From NCBI RefSeq assembly GCF_001690195.1, contig NZ_LZGM01000078.1, forward strand, positions 62,001-126,000: a stretch of DNA of 64,000 bases, read 5' to 3'. The position numbers and the translations under genes are program-made. The stretch comes from Gilliamella sp. wkB108 (lineage in GTDB: Bacteria; Pseudomonadota; Gammaproteobacteria; Enterobacterales; Orbaceae). Below are positions 1 to 7,625 of the stretch, piece by piece (the stretch's first letter is position 1; each line of letters begins with the position of its first letter). A model generated the notes under the pieces. It saw only the letters and a program-made list of their open reading frames with translations, did not search any database and was not told the DNA's origin.

Positions 1-526
1 AAGCTCTCTTTACTGTCTTGTATTTATTATTGTTATTTAATGGTTGTAAAGCATTGATTGCCTTAACAGCAGTTACTTGGTTTATGGGAATGTCTTTGAT
101 GTAAGGGAATACATGATTTTCTAATGAACGCCAAGCCTTTTTTAAAGTTTGTTCTTCTAGTCCTTGTTCTGTTTTGAATTTAAGCCATTGTTCAGCCATG
201 GAGTAGAATGTATTGCCGATTGCTTCTTGCTTAAGTTGCTCTTGTTCCGCTTTATGTTCTTGGGGGTCTATGCCTTGCTTAATTAATTCGCGTGCTTCGT
301 CGCGTTGTTTTCGCGCTTGCTGTAGTGAAACTTCGGGATAACTACCAAAACTGACCGTAGTCCTATTATTCGTTATAGGGCGATAATATCTAAATTGCCA
401 TATTTTTGTCCCTGTTGACTTGATAAGCAAAAGCAAACCATTTCCATCATAAATAGGATAATCCTTACTTTGTGGCTTGGCGTTCTTAATTTGTGTATCA
501 GTCATTGGAGCTATTTTTTTAGGCAT
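1..526 (-). CDS. Tyrosine recombinase/integrase, copy 1 (partial, runs off left edge)
   Basis: About 175 N-terminal residues of a P4-type integrase are visible; the catalytic domain lies beyond the left edge. The start (MPKKIAPMTDTQIK) matches the N-terminal arm-binding (DUF4102-like) domain, and the run EVSLQQARKQRDEARELIKQ is identical to the complete integrase at 5511-6761. From about residue 60 onward the two copies are nearly identical at protein level, while residues 1-60 differ at many positions. That pattern suggests two related elements, or a duplication followed by exchange of the first part. Whether the missing half is intact cannot be told from this window. Confidence 0.85.
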   Translation of the reverse strand, partial: MPKKIAPMTDTQIKNAKPQSKDYPIYDGNGLLLLIKSTGTKIWQFRYYRPITNNRTTVSFGSYPEVSLQQARKQRDEARELIKQGIDPQEHKAEQEQLKQEAIGNTFYSMAEQWLKFKTEQGLEEQTLKKAWRSLENHVFPYIKDIPINQVTAVKAINALQPLNNNNKYKTVKRA

Positions 527-707
527 ACTTTCACCTTTTGGGACTATGAAATTATAGGACTATGTCCGCGTAGTCCTTAATATAGTTCCCAAAAATATGA
601 ATGTAAATGTATCTTACTGATGCTTACAAAATAGTAAAACAGGCTCTAAGCCTTATTTATACTAGTTTTGATGTGCTTTAAATGATTTTAAAGAATGTTA
701 CTGATTA
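1..707. repeat. Long direct repeat, left copy (integrase 5' half plus upstream flank)
   Basis: The stretch matches about 6235-6943 in the same orientation: integrase N-terminal coding sequence, then a non-coding flank sharing features such as AGGCTCTAAGCCTT and GTTACTGATTATTG. Similarity stops abruptly after GATTATTG. In the right copy this point is three bases before the 3' end of tRNA-Leu; in the left copy unrelated sequence follows. The remaining 708-869 holds no gene. It has only a loose inverted repeat (TGGGATC at 790-796, GATCCCA at 831-837) downstream of the LacI-type gene. Confidence 0.75.
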
Positions 708-869
708 TTGGATGAGTGTAGTAGGTGAAAGATAGTTAGTTAACTTAATGATCTCATTTATAATAATTTAAGATAAAAGCAAATTATTTTGGGATCTTTT
801 TATTTTGGTTAAATATTAAAAAATGTATAAGATCCCATTTTTAACGATGTAAATACATGCGAGTTTTTA

Positions 870-1871
870 TTAAATTTTTGAAGTTGATTTTCGGGATATT
901 AATGTGGGGGTAACCATATTAATAAGTGGATAATGTCCTTGATTATTAATTGCTAAATTAAATGCTCTTTCTGCCATATATTCAAAAGGTATTTGTATTG
1001 TAGTTAAAGGGATTGGTAATCTTGATGATAATGGAATATCACCATATCCAATTATTGAAACATCTTTGCCAATTGCAATTCCATGATTATAAGCTGAACT
1101 CATCACACCAATTGCGAGTTCGTCATTTGTCGCAAAAATGGCTGTCGGCCTTTCTTTTTTCGAAGAGAATAAAATATCACCTGATTTCTCACCAGATTTT
1201 ATATCAAACCCCAAATTGATGATCCAATCTTTATTCAATTTTAAGTTTGATGTTTTCATTGCTTCAATAAAACCTTCTTGTCTATATTTTGAATTGGAAC
1301 TTTTGATAGGTCCATTTATTAAAGCTATTTTTTTATGACCAAGATCAATCAAATGTTTGGTTGCTATATATGCTCCTGCTTTATCATCCCCAATCGAAGA
1401 ATAACTTTGACCATCTGTTCTTAAAATTAATGAATGAGGTATTTTATTTCTTCTTAGTGATGCTATGTTTTCATCATCTAAAGAACAGGTAGCTAGTATC
1501 AAGGCATCTACTTTTCTATCCAATAAGCTTTTAATAACTTCACGCTCTCTTTCCTTTGAATTTCCGGCAGTTGCAACAACAGTAAAATAGTTATGACGTT
1601 CTGCAATATTTGCAATATTTTCATATAAAAGAGCCATTACAGTATCACTTAAATAGGGAACTAAAACTCCAATAGTTCTTGTTGTACCTCTACGCAGATT
1701 TGAAGCAATAATATTTCTTATATAACCATGTTTTTCTGCTATTTCTCTTATATTTTTTGCTATTTTACTATTGTAATTATCAAACCGTTCGTCAAGCGCT
1801 CTTGATGCAGTAGAGGTACTAACACCAGCTAGTTTGGCTATCTCTTTTAAGGTAATTTGCTTGTTGTCCAA
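870..1871 (-). CDS. LacI-family transcriptional regulator
   Basis: This 333-residue protein has the LacI layout: an N-terminal helix-turn-helix (ITLKEIAKLAGVSTSTASRA, about residues 6-25), the hinge region (IASNLRRGTTRTIGVLVP, about 55-72) and a periplasmic-binding-like sensor domain with the usual late motif FATNDELAIGVM. The start codon is TTG, with AAGAGA upstream as a plausible ribosome binding site; no in-frame ATG lies nearby. It sits at the end of a same-strand group with a hydrolase, an MFS transporter and a DapA-like lyase, so it probably senses their substrate or an intermediate. A LacI-type operator stands upstream of the lyase gene at 5287-5300. The effector is unknown. Confidence 0.9.
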   Translation of the reverse strand: MDNKQITLKEIAKLAGVSTSTASRALDERFDNYNSKIAKNIREIAEKHGYIRNIIASNLRRGTTRTIGVLVPYLSDTVMALLYENIANIAERHNYFTVVATAGNSKEREREVIKSLLDRKVDALILATCSLDDENIASLRRNKIPHSLILRTDGQSYSSIGDDKAGAYIATKHLIDLGHKKIALINGPIKSSNSKYRQEGFIEAMKTSNLKLNKDWIINLGFDIKSGEKSGDILFSSKKERPTAIFATNDELAIGVMSSAYNHGIAIGKDVSIIGYGDIPLSSRLPIPLTTIQIPFEYMAERAFNLAINNQGHYPLINMVTPTLISRKSTSKI

Positions 1872-1986
1872 AAATGATTCTCTTAATATTCAAAATAACT
1901 TATAAAATATTAACATAAATTGTATATTTACTGATAGTTGTTTTAATAATAGCCATGTTATTTTGCAAATAAGAAAATCTTTTACC

Positions 1987-2826
1987 TTATTGTTCAATAA
2001 CAAAATTTCTTAATTTTCCTAATTGAGTAATCTGTACTTCGACGATATCTCCATTTTTTAAAAACAGGGGAGGATTTCGATGCTTTCCTGATCCTCCAGG
2101 AGAGCCAGTAAGAATAATATCTCCTACAGTTAATTTTGTAAAAGTACTAATATATTCAATTATTTGTGGGATTGAATATATCATGTTATCAATAGTATCA
2201 TTTTGTAATTGCTGACCATTTACATAGGTTGAGATGACAAGCTGGCCTAATTCAGTTATTTCATCTTTGGTCATTAAATATGGTCCAATTCCTCCAGTTT
2301 TTGGCCAGTTTTTCCCAGCAGTAAAACACTCATGCTGCCAATCTCTAACCGATGCATCCATGTAGCAACTATACCCAGCAACATAATCCATAGCATTTTG
2401 GTATTTAACTTGATAACAGTCTTTACCAATTATAACTGCTAGTTCTCCTTCATAATCAAATTGTTGTGATACCTTTGGTTTTAAGAGAATTTGATTATGG
2501 CCTGTTTGTGTATCACTAAAACGGATAAATGTAACTAAATTATTTTTTGATACATTGTATTCTTTCTTTTTATCCTTAAAATTCATCCCAACACATACAA
2601 TCTTATTAGGATTGGGAATTACAGGTAAGTACATAATTTCATTGATATTAATTTTAAATCCATTATCAAAAAAAGGTTCTAAAACTTTACTCAAATTATT
2701 GCAGCTAAGTAATGATTTCAAATCCGGATAAATCACACCCAGTTTTTCACCTAAATCTATGATCTGATTATTATTAACTAACCCATAGCTACTTTTACCA
2801 TGATATATATAACTAACAAATTTCAT
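1987..2826 (-). CDS. Fumarylacetoacetate hydrolase (FAH) family protein
   Basis: This 279-residue protein has the FAH-fold core: PNKIVCVGMNFKDKKKEY (about 92-109), the acidic metal-binding strand FDYEGELAVIIG (about 143-154), YMDASVRDWQ (about 175-184) and the late ILTGSPGGSG loop. The family includes hydrolases, isomerases and decarboxylases that act on beta-diketo or oxo-acid substrates with Mg2+ or Mn2+. In sugar-acid pathways, members cleave diketo-deoxy acids. Here it follows an MFS transporter and a DapA-like lyase on the same strand, which points to sugar-acid or related oxo-acid breakdown. The exact reaction cannot be read from the sequence. ATG start with AGG eight bases upstream. 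Confidence 0.85.
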   Translation of the reverse strand: MKFVSYIYHGKSSYGLVNNNQIIDLGEKLGVIYPDLKSLLSCNNLSKVLEPFFDNGFKININEIMYLPVIPNPNKIVCVGMNFKDKKKEYNVSKNNLVTFIRFSDTQTGHNQILLKPKVSQQFDYEGELAVIIGKDCYQVKYQNAMDYVAGYSCYMDASVRDWQHECFTAGKNWPKTGGIGPYLMTKDEITELGQLVISTYVNGQQLQNDTIDNMIYSIPQIIEYISTFTKLTVGDIILTGSPGGSGKHRNPPLFLKNGDIVEVQITQLGKLRNFVIEQ

Positions 2827-2873
2827 ACATTAACCTATCCATTTAAAATCAAAATTTAGCTTTTAATATAATA

Positions 2874-2906
2874 AAGAGCTATCGCCATATTATGGCGATA
2901 GCTCTT
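2874..2906 (-). terminator. 15-bp perfect hairpin across the MFS stop codon
   Basis: Perfect inverted repeat: arms 2874-2888 (AAGAGCTATCGCCAT) and 2892-2906, with a 3-base loop. The TAA of the MFS gene (2890-2892) lies at the loop. In the direction of transcription it is followed by TTATTATATT, not a clean T run, so it may attenuate or protect mRNA ends between the transporter and the FAH-family gene and need not terminate fully. Confidence 0.6.
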
Positions 2907-4251
2907 CAAGTACTTTTCCTTTTGTTTCAATAGCAAAAATTGCCGTTACTAAACCACCAAAAAGTGCTACTCCGGCAAAAAGTAAGAATACATACTCAAT
3001 ACCTGCAAAACTCACAATTGAACCTACTAAGAGAGGGCCGATAGATGAACCAGCACGTAACCATGCGCTTCCCATACCTGTACCAATTGTTCTTAACCTT
3101 GTAGGATAGATCTCTGATGAATATAAATAAAGAGAGAAAGTAATTGTTTGTAAAATTGCATATGCCATCGAACCAAAAATAAGCACTTGAATTGGATTTT
3201 TTGCACCGAGAAAAAAAAGAGTAATGAATGGAATGATGGCTAAAATAAATGCACATGAGTACCATTTTTTTCTTCCAACTTTGTCAATATAAAGTGCGCA
3301 TATAATGGATGCAACAACTCCTACTGCAGAAGTCATCCATCCGTAAGATAATGCTGTTTCTAACGGTAGATGGAAAATTTGTTTATACAGTGTTGGCAAC
3401 CAAGTAATCAAACCATTATTAATCATATAAGCACTTACCCATAAACACCAAATTGTAAAAGTTCTTTTTCTGTAAATACCTTGAAATAGTTCTTTCCAAC
3501 TAGATTTTTTTGGTTCGGTAAATATGGTGACCACTGGTTCTGCTAAGATATATCCTTTTTTGATTGCTCTATCTTCTAAATCTTTTACTACTGCGTTTGC
3601 TTCATCAAGTCTATTTTTTGAAGCTAGCCATCTTGGTGATTCCGGTAAACACCAACGTAATGGGATCATAAATATTGATGGTATCAAACCAATAATAAAT
3701 AAGATTTTCCAACCATATAAAGGAACCAAGAAATATCCCATAACACCTGCAAACATTAAACCTATCGGGAATATGATTTCATATAATAAGAAAAATTTAC
3801 CTCTTTTTTTAGAACCTGCAAATTCATTAATATATGCGCTTGCCACTGGAACTTCAGCGCCAATACCTAAACCTTGTAAAAATCGAATAATAAGCATTGA
3901 TGTGCCTGACCAAGCAAATAAAACAGCACAATCCATAAGAACAAATAGAATAATGGTAATTTTCAAAACACCTAATCGACCTATTTTTTCAGCTAACGAA
4001 CCAAAAAATATAGCACCAAAAAGTTGTCCAACATAACTTGCCGAAATAATCATGCCTATCATCGCCGGCGTTAAATGCCATTCTGAAGCTAATTGCGGCA
4101 TGGCAAATGCTAACGCGAGGATTGTATAAGCATCAAAAAAAGTTGATGAACCAATAACGATTCGGATAGTTAATAATTTACGTATGAGCGGTAATCTTTC
4201 TAGACGAGCAATAATCAATCCATTAGATAATATATTGTTTTCTACAGCCAT
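2890..4251 (-). CDS. MFS transporter (metabolite:H+ symporter type)
   Basis: A 453-residue inner-membrane protein with about 12 hydrophobic segments. Family signatures are visible: FGSLAEKIGRLGVLK after TM2 (the G-x-x-x-D/E-R/K-x-G-R motif), RFLQGLGIGAEVPVASAY in TM4, PESPRWLASKNR after TM6 and DKVGRKKWY in the second half. This pattern resembles the NiaP/YdjK-type branch that carries small organic acids or sugars. An ATG 48 bases upstream (4299) is in frame, but MAVENN at 4251 is preferred because GGGAA lies just upstream and the extra residues look non-conserved. It probably imports the substrate of the neighbouring lyase and FAH-family enzyme; the substrate is unknown. Confidence 0.85.
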   Translation of the reverse strand: MAVENNILSNGLIIARLERLPLIRKLLTIRIVIGSSTFFDAYTILALAFAMPQLASEWHLTPAMIGMIISASYVGQLFGAIFFGSLAEKIGRLGVLKITIILFVLMDCAVLFAWSGTSMLIIRFLQGLGIGAEVPVASAYINEFAGSKKRGKFFLLYEIIFPIGLMFAGVMGYFLVPLYGWKILFIIGLIPSIFMIPLRWCLPESPRWLASKNRLDEANAVVKDLEDRAIKKGYILAEPVVTIFTEPKKSSWKELFQGIYRKRTFTIWCLWVSAYMINNGLITWLPTLYKQIFHLPLETALSYGWMTSAVGVVASIICALYIDKVGRKKWYSCAFILAIIPFITLFFLGAKNPIQVLIFGSMAYAILQTITFSLYLYSSEIYPTRLRTIGTGMGSAWLRAGSSIGPLLVGSIVSFAGIEYVFLLFAGVALFGGLVTAIFAIETKGKVLEELSP

Positions 4252-4325
4252 ATATATTTCCCTTTTTTGAGCGTAAAACATAATCGTAAATATTAACAAT
4301 ATCTACGATTATGCTATTTTATGTA

Positions 4326-5261
4326 TTACATCACTTTAGATAGACCCGCATTTCTTACCGCAGTTTTAATCTCTTCTTCTGCACCGGCTTCTAATGGTAA
4401 TAAAGGTGAGCGTACTGTTGCATGTTCAAGAATACCACGCTCAACTAAAGCATGTTTCAATGCCACTGTTCCTTCCATATGTGAACCACGATGATAGATT
4501 TTCTTAGTAACCTCTAATAAACGGTCATGAACTTCACGAGCTTTTTTATAGTCTTTCGCTTTACCAGCCTTAATCATTTCAACTAACAGTTCTGGTGCTA
4601 CATTACCATATCCAACAAGAAATCCATCGACATCAAATACCGTCGATAATAAATATTCATCATGGCAACTTAAGATTTGTAAATCAGGACGTTCTTTACG
4701 GATGACTGGAATTTCAGTATCCCAACGGCGCATATTACGTACGCCATTTTTCATAGCAAATACACCCGGTTGTGCAGCAATATCAAGTAGTGTTTCTAAG
4801 TTATAAGTACATTTAGTAACATCTGGATATTGAAATAAAATCAACGGTAAACCACTTTCTTCATAAACTTGTCGATATTTATCTTGTGGAGCGCCTTTTT
4901 GATAACCGAAACGTAACCAACCATGTGAAGGATATAATAAACCAGCTTTCGCACCAGCTTTAACTGCACGTTTTGCTTCTTCTGCAGCTACTTTAGTACC
5001 TTCTAAAGTAATTCCCGCAATAATTGGAATTTCATCATTTACAGATTCTACAAATGCTTCAATAACTTTTAATTGCTCATCCTGAGATAGAAATGTACCT
5101 TCGCCAGCATGTCCTAACACGGTTAAGCTTTTCACTCCGTCAATACTGCGTAACCATGCACCTAATCTTTTACATGCGGTATAATCAACTTTACCATCAC
5201 GTGTAAATGGTGTTACAGGAGCAGGGTTTAATCCTCGTAAATCAATTTTTATATTTGACAT
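4326..5261 (-). CDS. DapA/NAL-superfamily lyase or dehydratase (class I, Schiff base)
   Basis: A 311-residue TIM-barrel protein of the dihydrodipicolinate synthase/N-acetylneuraminate lyase superfamily. Lys171 (VFAMKNG) is the expected Schiff-base lysine, Tyr145 (LFQYPDVT) the partner tyrosine, and GHAGEG (50-55) the carboxylate-binding loop. These enzymes cleave or dehydrate 2-oxo acids. It is not placed with lysine biosynthesis genes but with an MFS transporter, an FAH-family enzyme and a LacI regulator, which suggests catabolism of a sugar acid. It is the first gene of the presumed operon, with a good AGAGG ribosome binding site and a LacI-type operator close upstream. Its GC content looks somewhat higher than its neighbours. 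Substrate not assignable. Confidence 0.85.
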   Translation of the reverse strand: MSNIKIDLRGLNPAPVTPFTRDGKVDYTACKRLGAWLRSIDGVKSLTVLGHAGEGTFLSQDEQLKVIEAFVESVNDEIPIIAGITLEGTKVAAEEAKRAVKAGAKAGLLYPSHGWLRFGYQKGAPQDKYRQVYEESGLPLILFQYPDVTKCTYNLETLLDIAAQPGVFAMKNGVRNMRRWDTEIPVIRKERPDLQILSCHDEYLLSTVFDVDGFLVGYGNVAPELLVEMIKAGKAKDYKKAREVHDRLLEVTKKIYHRGSHMEGTVALKHALVERGILEHATVRSPLLPLEAGAEEEIKTAVRNAGLSKVM

Positions 5262-5286
5262 AATAATTCCTCTTTTGTAATCGTTA

Positions 5287-5300
5287 TTGCAATCGTTTGC
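5287..5300 (-). promoter_or_regulatory. LacI-family operator upstream of the catabolic operon
   Basis: TGCAATCGTTTGCG fits the LacI/GalR-family consensus TGNAANCGNTTNCA at every fixed position except the last. It lies 26 bases upstream of the lyase ATG, where a bound repressor would block transcription. The LacI-type gene at 870-1871 is the obvious candidate to bind it (inference). The rest of 5262-5510 is AT-rich with no gene seen. Confidence 0.6.
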
Positions 5301-5510
5301 GTTATCGATTTGACTATAGAATCAAATATTGTTCAATGAACTTTATTCAGTTTTGTGATGATCTTCAAAAAAATTATCATTAATCTTAAATTAATCAGAT
5401 AATAAGCTATTAAATTAAAATCGATTGATGAGAAAATAGTGTATAAATTGGGGATGGATCTTTTTATATGTAGATGATATTTAAGTTATGATATCTATAT
5501 CGAAAGAAAG

Positions 5511-6761
5511 TTATTGATTGACTATTTTTAAGTTACGATTACCGGATAATGAGACATTCCCTTTACTGGCTTGCTCTACAAAGTCACCCCACCAGTCAAG
5601 CATGATTCTTTTTTGTTGTTCGTACTCTGCTCGGTTATAAGCTCGCCTAACTGCGTTCTTATCAACGTGCGATAATGCGCTCTCTATTACGTCATAATTA
5701 AAGCCTTGCTCATTTAGTGTTGTACTCGCTAAAGCTCTTAATCCATGTACTACTAACTTATCTTTGTACCCCATGCGCTTTATTGCCATGTTAGCGGTTT
5801 GACTACTCATTGACTTGTTATAAGGTGGTCTTGCTGTTGGGAAAACAAACTCGCTTTTATGGTTAATAGATTTCATTATATCAAGTATTTTTATTGCTTG
5901 TGGGGATAAAGGTATATTGTGAGGTCTATCCATTTTCATGCGTTCGGCAGGAATACTCCATATCTTCTTATTAAAATTTATCTCATCCCACCGAGCGCCT
6001 ACAGCTTCGCTAGGTCGCGTTAATGTGAGTAATTGCCATTCAATCACGCATCTTGTTTGTAACTCAATACTAGCCATAGATAAGGCTTGCATAAACTGCG
6101 GTAACTCAGTAGGGGATATGGTGGGCTGATTTTTTACTTTCGGGCTGTTAAATACGTCGGTAATTTTAGCAAGAGGGTTATTATCGATAATTCCCATATT
6201 GACAGCATAATACATTATTTCGTTGATTCGCCTACAAACTCTTTTTACTGTCTCGTATTTATTATTGTTATTTAATGGTTGTAAAGCATTGATAGCTTTA
6301 ATTGCGGTTACTTGGTTTATGGGAATGTCTTTAATGTAAGGGAATACATGATTCTCTAATGAACGCCAAGCCTTTTTTAAAGTTTGTTCTTCTAGTCCTT
6401 GTTCTGTTTTGAATTTAAGCCACCGCTCAGCCATGGAGTAGAATGTATTGCCGATTGCTTCTTGCTTAAGTTGTTCTTGTTCCGCTTTATGTTCTTGGGG
6501 GGCTATGCCTTGCTTAATTAATTCGCGTGCTTCGTCGCGTTGTTTTCGCGCTTGCTGTAGCGAAACTTCTGGATATTTACCAAAAGATAATAATGTCTCT
6601 TTATTTGATATGGGTTTTTTATATTTAAATCGCCATAATTTAGCTCCTGACGATTTGACTAACAAAAAAAGACCTCCACCGTCAAAATACTTTTTATCCT
6701 TACTATTGGCTTTTAATGCTTTTATTTGTGTATCAGTCAAAGGGGTAGTTTTAATAGCCAT
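5511..6761 (-). CDS. Tyrosine recombinase/integrase, copy 2 (complete, P4-type)
   Basis: This 416-residue integrase appears complete. It has an N-terminal arm-binding domain (about 1-90), a core-binding SAM-like domain (about 100-190) and a C-terminal catalytic domain with LTRPSEAVGARW (first Arg), HGLRALASTTLNE (His-x-x-Arg), LSHVDKNAVRRAY (second His) and the tyrosine in the AYNRAEY segment. Its start lies about 190 bases from the 3' end of tRNA-Leu, the usual arrangement for elements that insert into tRNA genes. It shares a long near-identical stretch with the partial copy at the left edge. The cargo between the two copies is metabolic, with no phage structural genes, so this is an integrative island or element remnant. 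Confidence 0.93.
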   Translation of the reverse strand: MAIKTTPLTDTQIKALKANSKDKKYFDGGGLFLLVKSSGAKLWRFKYKKPISNKETLLSFGKYPEVSLQQARKQRDEARELIKQGIAPQEHKAEQEQLKQEAIGNTFYSMAERWLKFKTEQGLEEQTLKKAWRSLENHVFPYIKDIPINQVTAIKAINALQPLNNNNKYETVKRVCRRINEIMYYAVNMGIIDNNPLAKITDVFNSPKVKNQPTISPTELPQFMQALSMASIELQTRCVIEWQLLTLTRPSEAVGARWDEINFNKKIWSIPAERMKMDRPHNIPLSPQAIKILDIMKSINHKSEFVFPTARPPYNKSMSSQTANMAIKRMGYKDKLVVHGLRALASTTLNEQGFNYDVIESALSHVDKNAVRRAYNRAEYEQQKRIMLDWWGDFVEQASKGNVSLSGNRNLKIVNQ

Positions 6762-6943
6762 TTTTCACTTTTGGGGGGATCTAATTATAAAGGTACTTTA
6801 TCCTACCCCAAAATATACCCCCATTATTTTTGGTTGTAAATGTGCCTCACTGATACTTACAGAATAGCAAAATAGGCTCTAAGCCTTGTTTGTACTATGT
6901 TTGGTGGGTTTTAAAGGATTTAAAAGGATGTTACTGATTATTG
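6235..6943. repeat. Long direct repeat, right copy (integrase 5' half plus flank to tRNA-Leu)
   Basis: This is the partner of the stretch at 1-707, in the same orientation. The flank contains AGGCTCTAAGCCTT and ends in GTTACTGATTATTG, three bases before the tRNA 3' end. The region just upstream of the integrase start (about 6762-6820) is the most divergent part. The pair could recombine and delete the catabolic cassette between them. Confidence 0.75.
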
Positions 6944-6946
6944 ATT

Positions 6947-7031
6947 TGGTGCCGTGGGCGGGACTTGAACCCGCATGCTCTGAAGCACTACCCCCTCAAG
7001 ATAGCGTGTCTACCAATTTCACCACCACGGC
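6947..7031 (-). tRNA. leuU: tRNA-Leu (anticodon GAG)
   Basis: An 85-base tRNA with encoded CCA. The acceptor stem pairs GCCGTGG with CCACGGC; the anticodon stem TATC/GGTA encloses TTGAGGG with anticodon GAG; the T arm contains GGTTCAAGTCC; the variable arm is long, as in tRNA-Leu. It follows secG on the same strand by seven bases, as leuU does in E. coli. Its 3' end borders the integrase-bearing region and is the likely attachment site. Confidence 0.96.
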
Positions 7032-7038
7032 GCCGTTA

Positions 7039-7425
7039 TTATTCAGGAATATCGGATGTTGGATTTGTACTTTGTTGAGGAGGTTGAGTCGCTGGACTTA
7101 TTTCCTCATGTGATTCACCGGTATTCGTATTTTGTTGCGTTGTAGTTGGTGCTACTTCTTCAATATTATTGAATTCACCAGATGAACTAAAATGACTACG
7201 ACTGCCTAAATTAGATAAAACGATACTTAATACAAAGAACAATATACCTAAAATAGTTGTTGTGCGTGTTAAAAAGTTTCCACTTCCTGACGAGCCAAAT
7301 AAAGTTGCTGATGCACCAGCTCCAAAAGATGAACCCATATCAGCGCCTTTACCACGCTGAATTAATACTAAAACAATTATCACTAAAGCGATAATTAAAT
7401 AACCTGTAATTAAAAGTGCGTACAT
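7039..7425 (-). CDS. secG: Protein translocase subunit SecG
   Basis: A 128-residue inner-membrane subunit of the SecYEG channel. Two hydrophobic segments (about 3-22 and 55-73) flank the conserved loop LIQRGKGADMGSSFGAG and ATLFGSSGS. The C-terminal tail (about 80-128) is rich in Thr, Gln, Ser and Pro and longer than in E. coli (110 residues in total). It lies just upstream of tRNA-Leu(GAG), the same order as in enterobacteria, and the two are probably co-transcribed. Confidence 0.96.
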   Translation of the reverse strand: MYALLITGYLIIALVIIVLVLIQRGKGADMGSSFGAGASATLFGSSGSGNFLTRTTTILGILFFVLSIVLSNLGSRSHFSSSGEFNNIEEVAPTTTQQNTNTGESHEEISPATQPPQQSTNPTSDIPE

Positions 7426-7625
7426 TTTAACCTGTCAATTTTTACATGTCATACAACAAAAATTTATTGATGCGAAATATTAGCGAAAGAGCGAGCAACA
7501 AGCAAGTAAAATTTCAGAGATTATTAGCATAATTTGAGGATTGTCCTTTACGTCTTCTATAAAATGTAGTTTTTGTTTAAACTTTTAACGAATTTAATGC
7601 TTTTATTGGTTATCTTAGTTTATTT

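Noticed and set aside
5511-6761. Complete prophage
   Set aside because: Only integrase genes and metabolic cargo are present; no capsid, tail, lysis or replication genes were seen.
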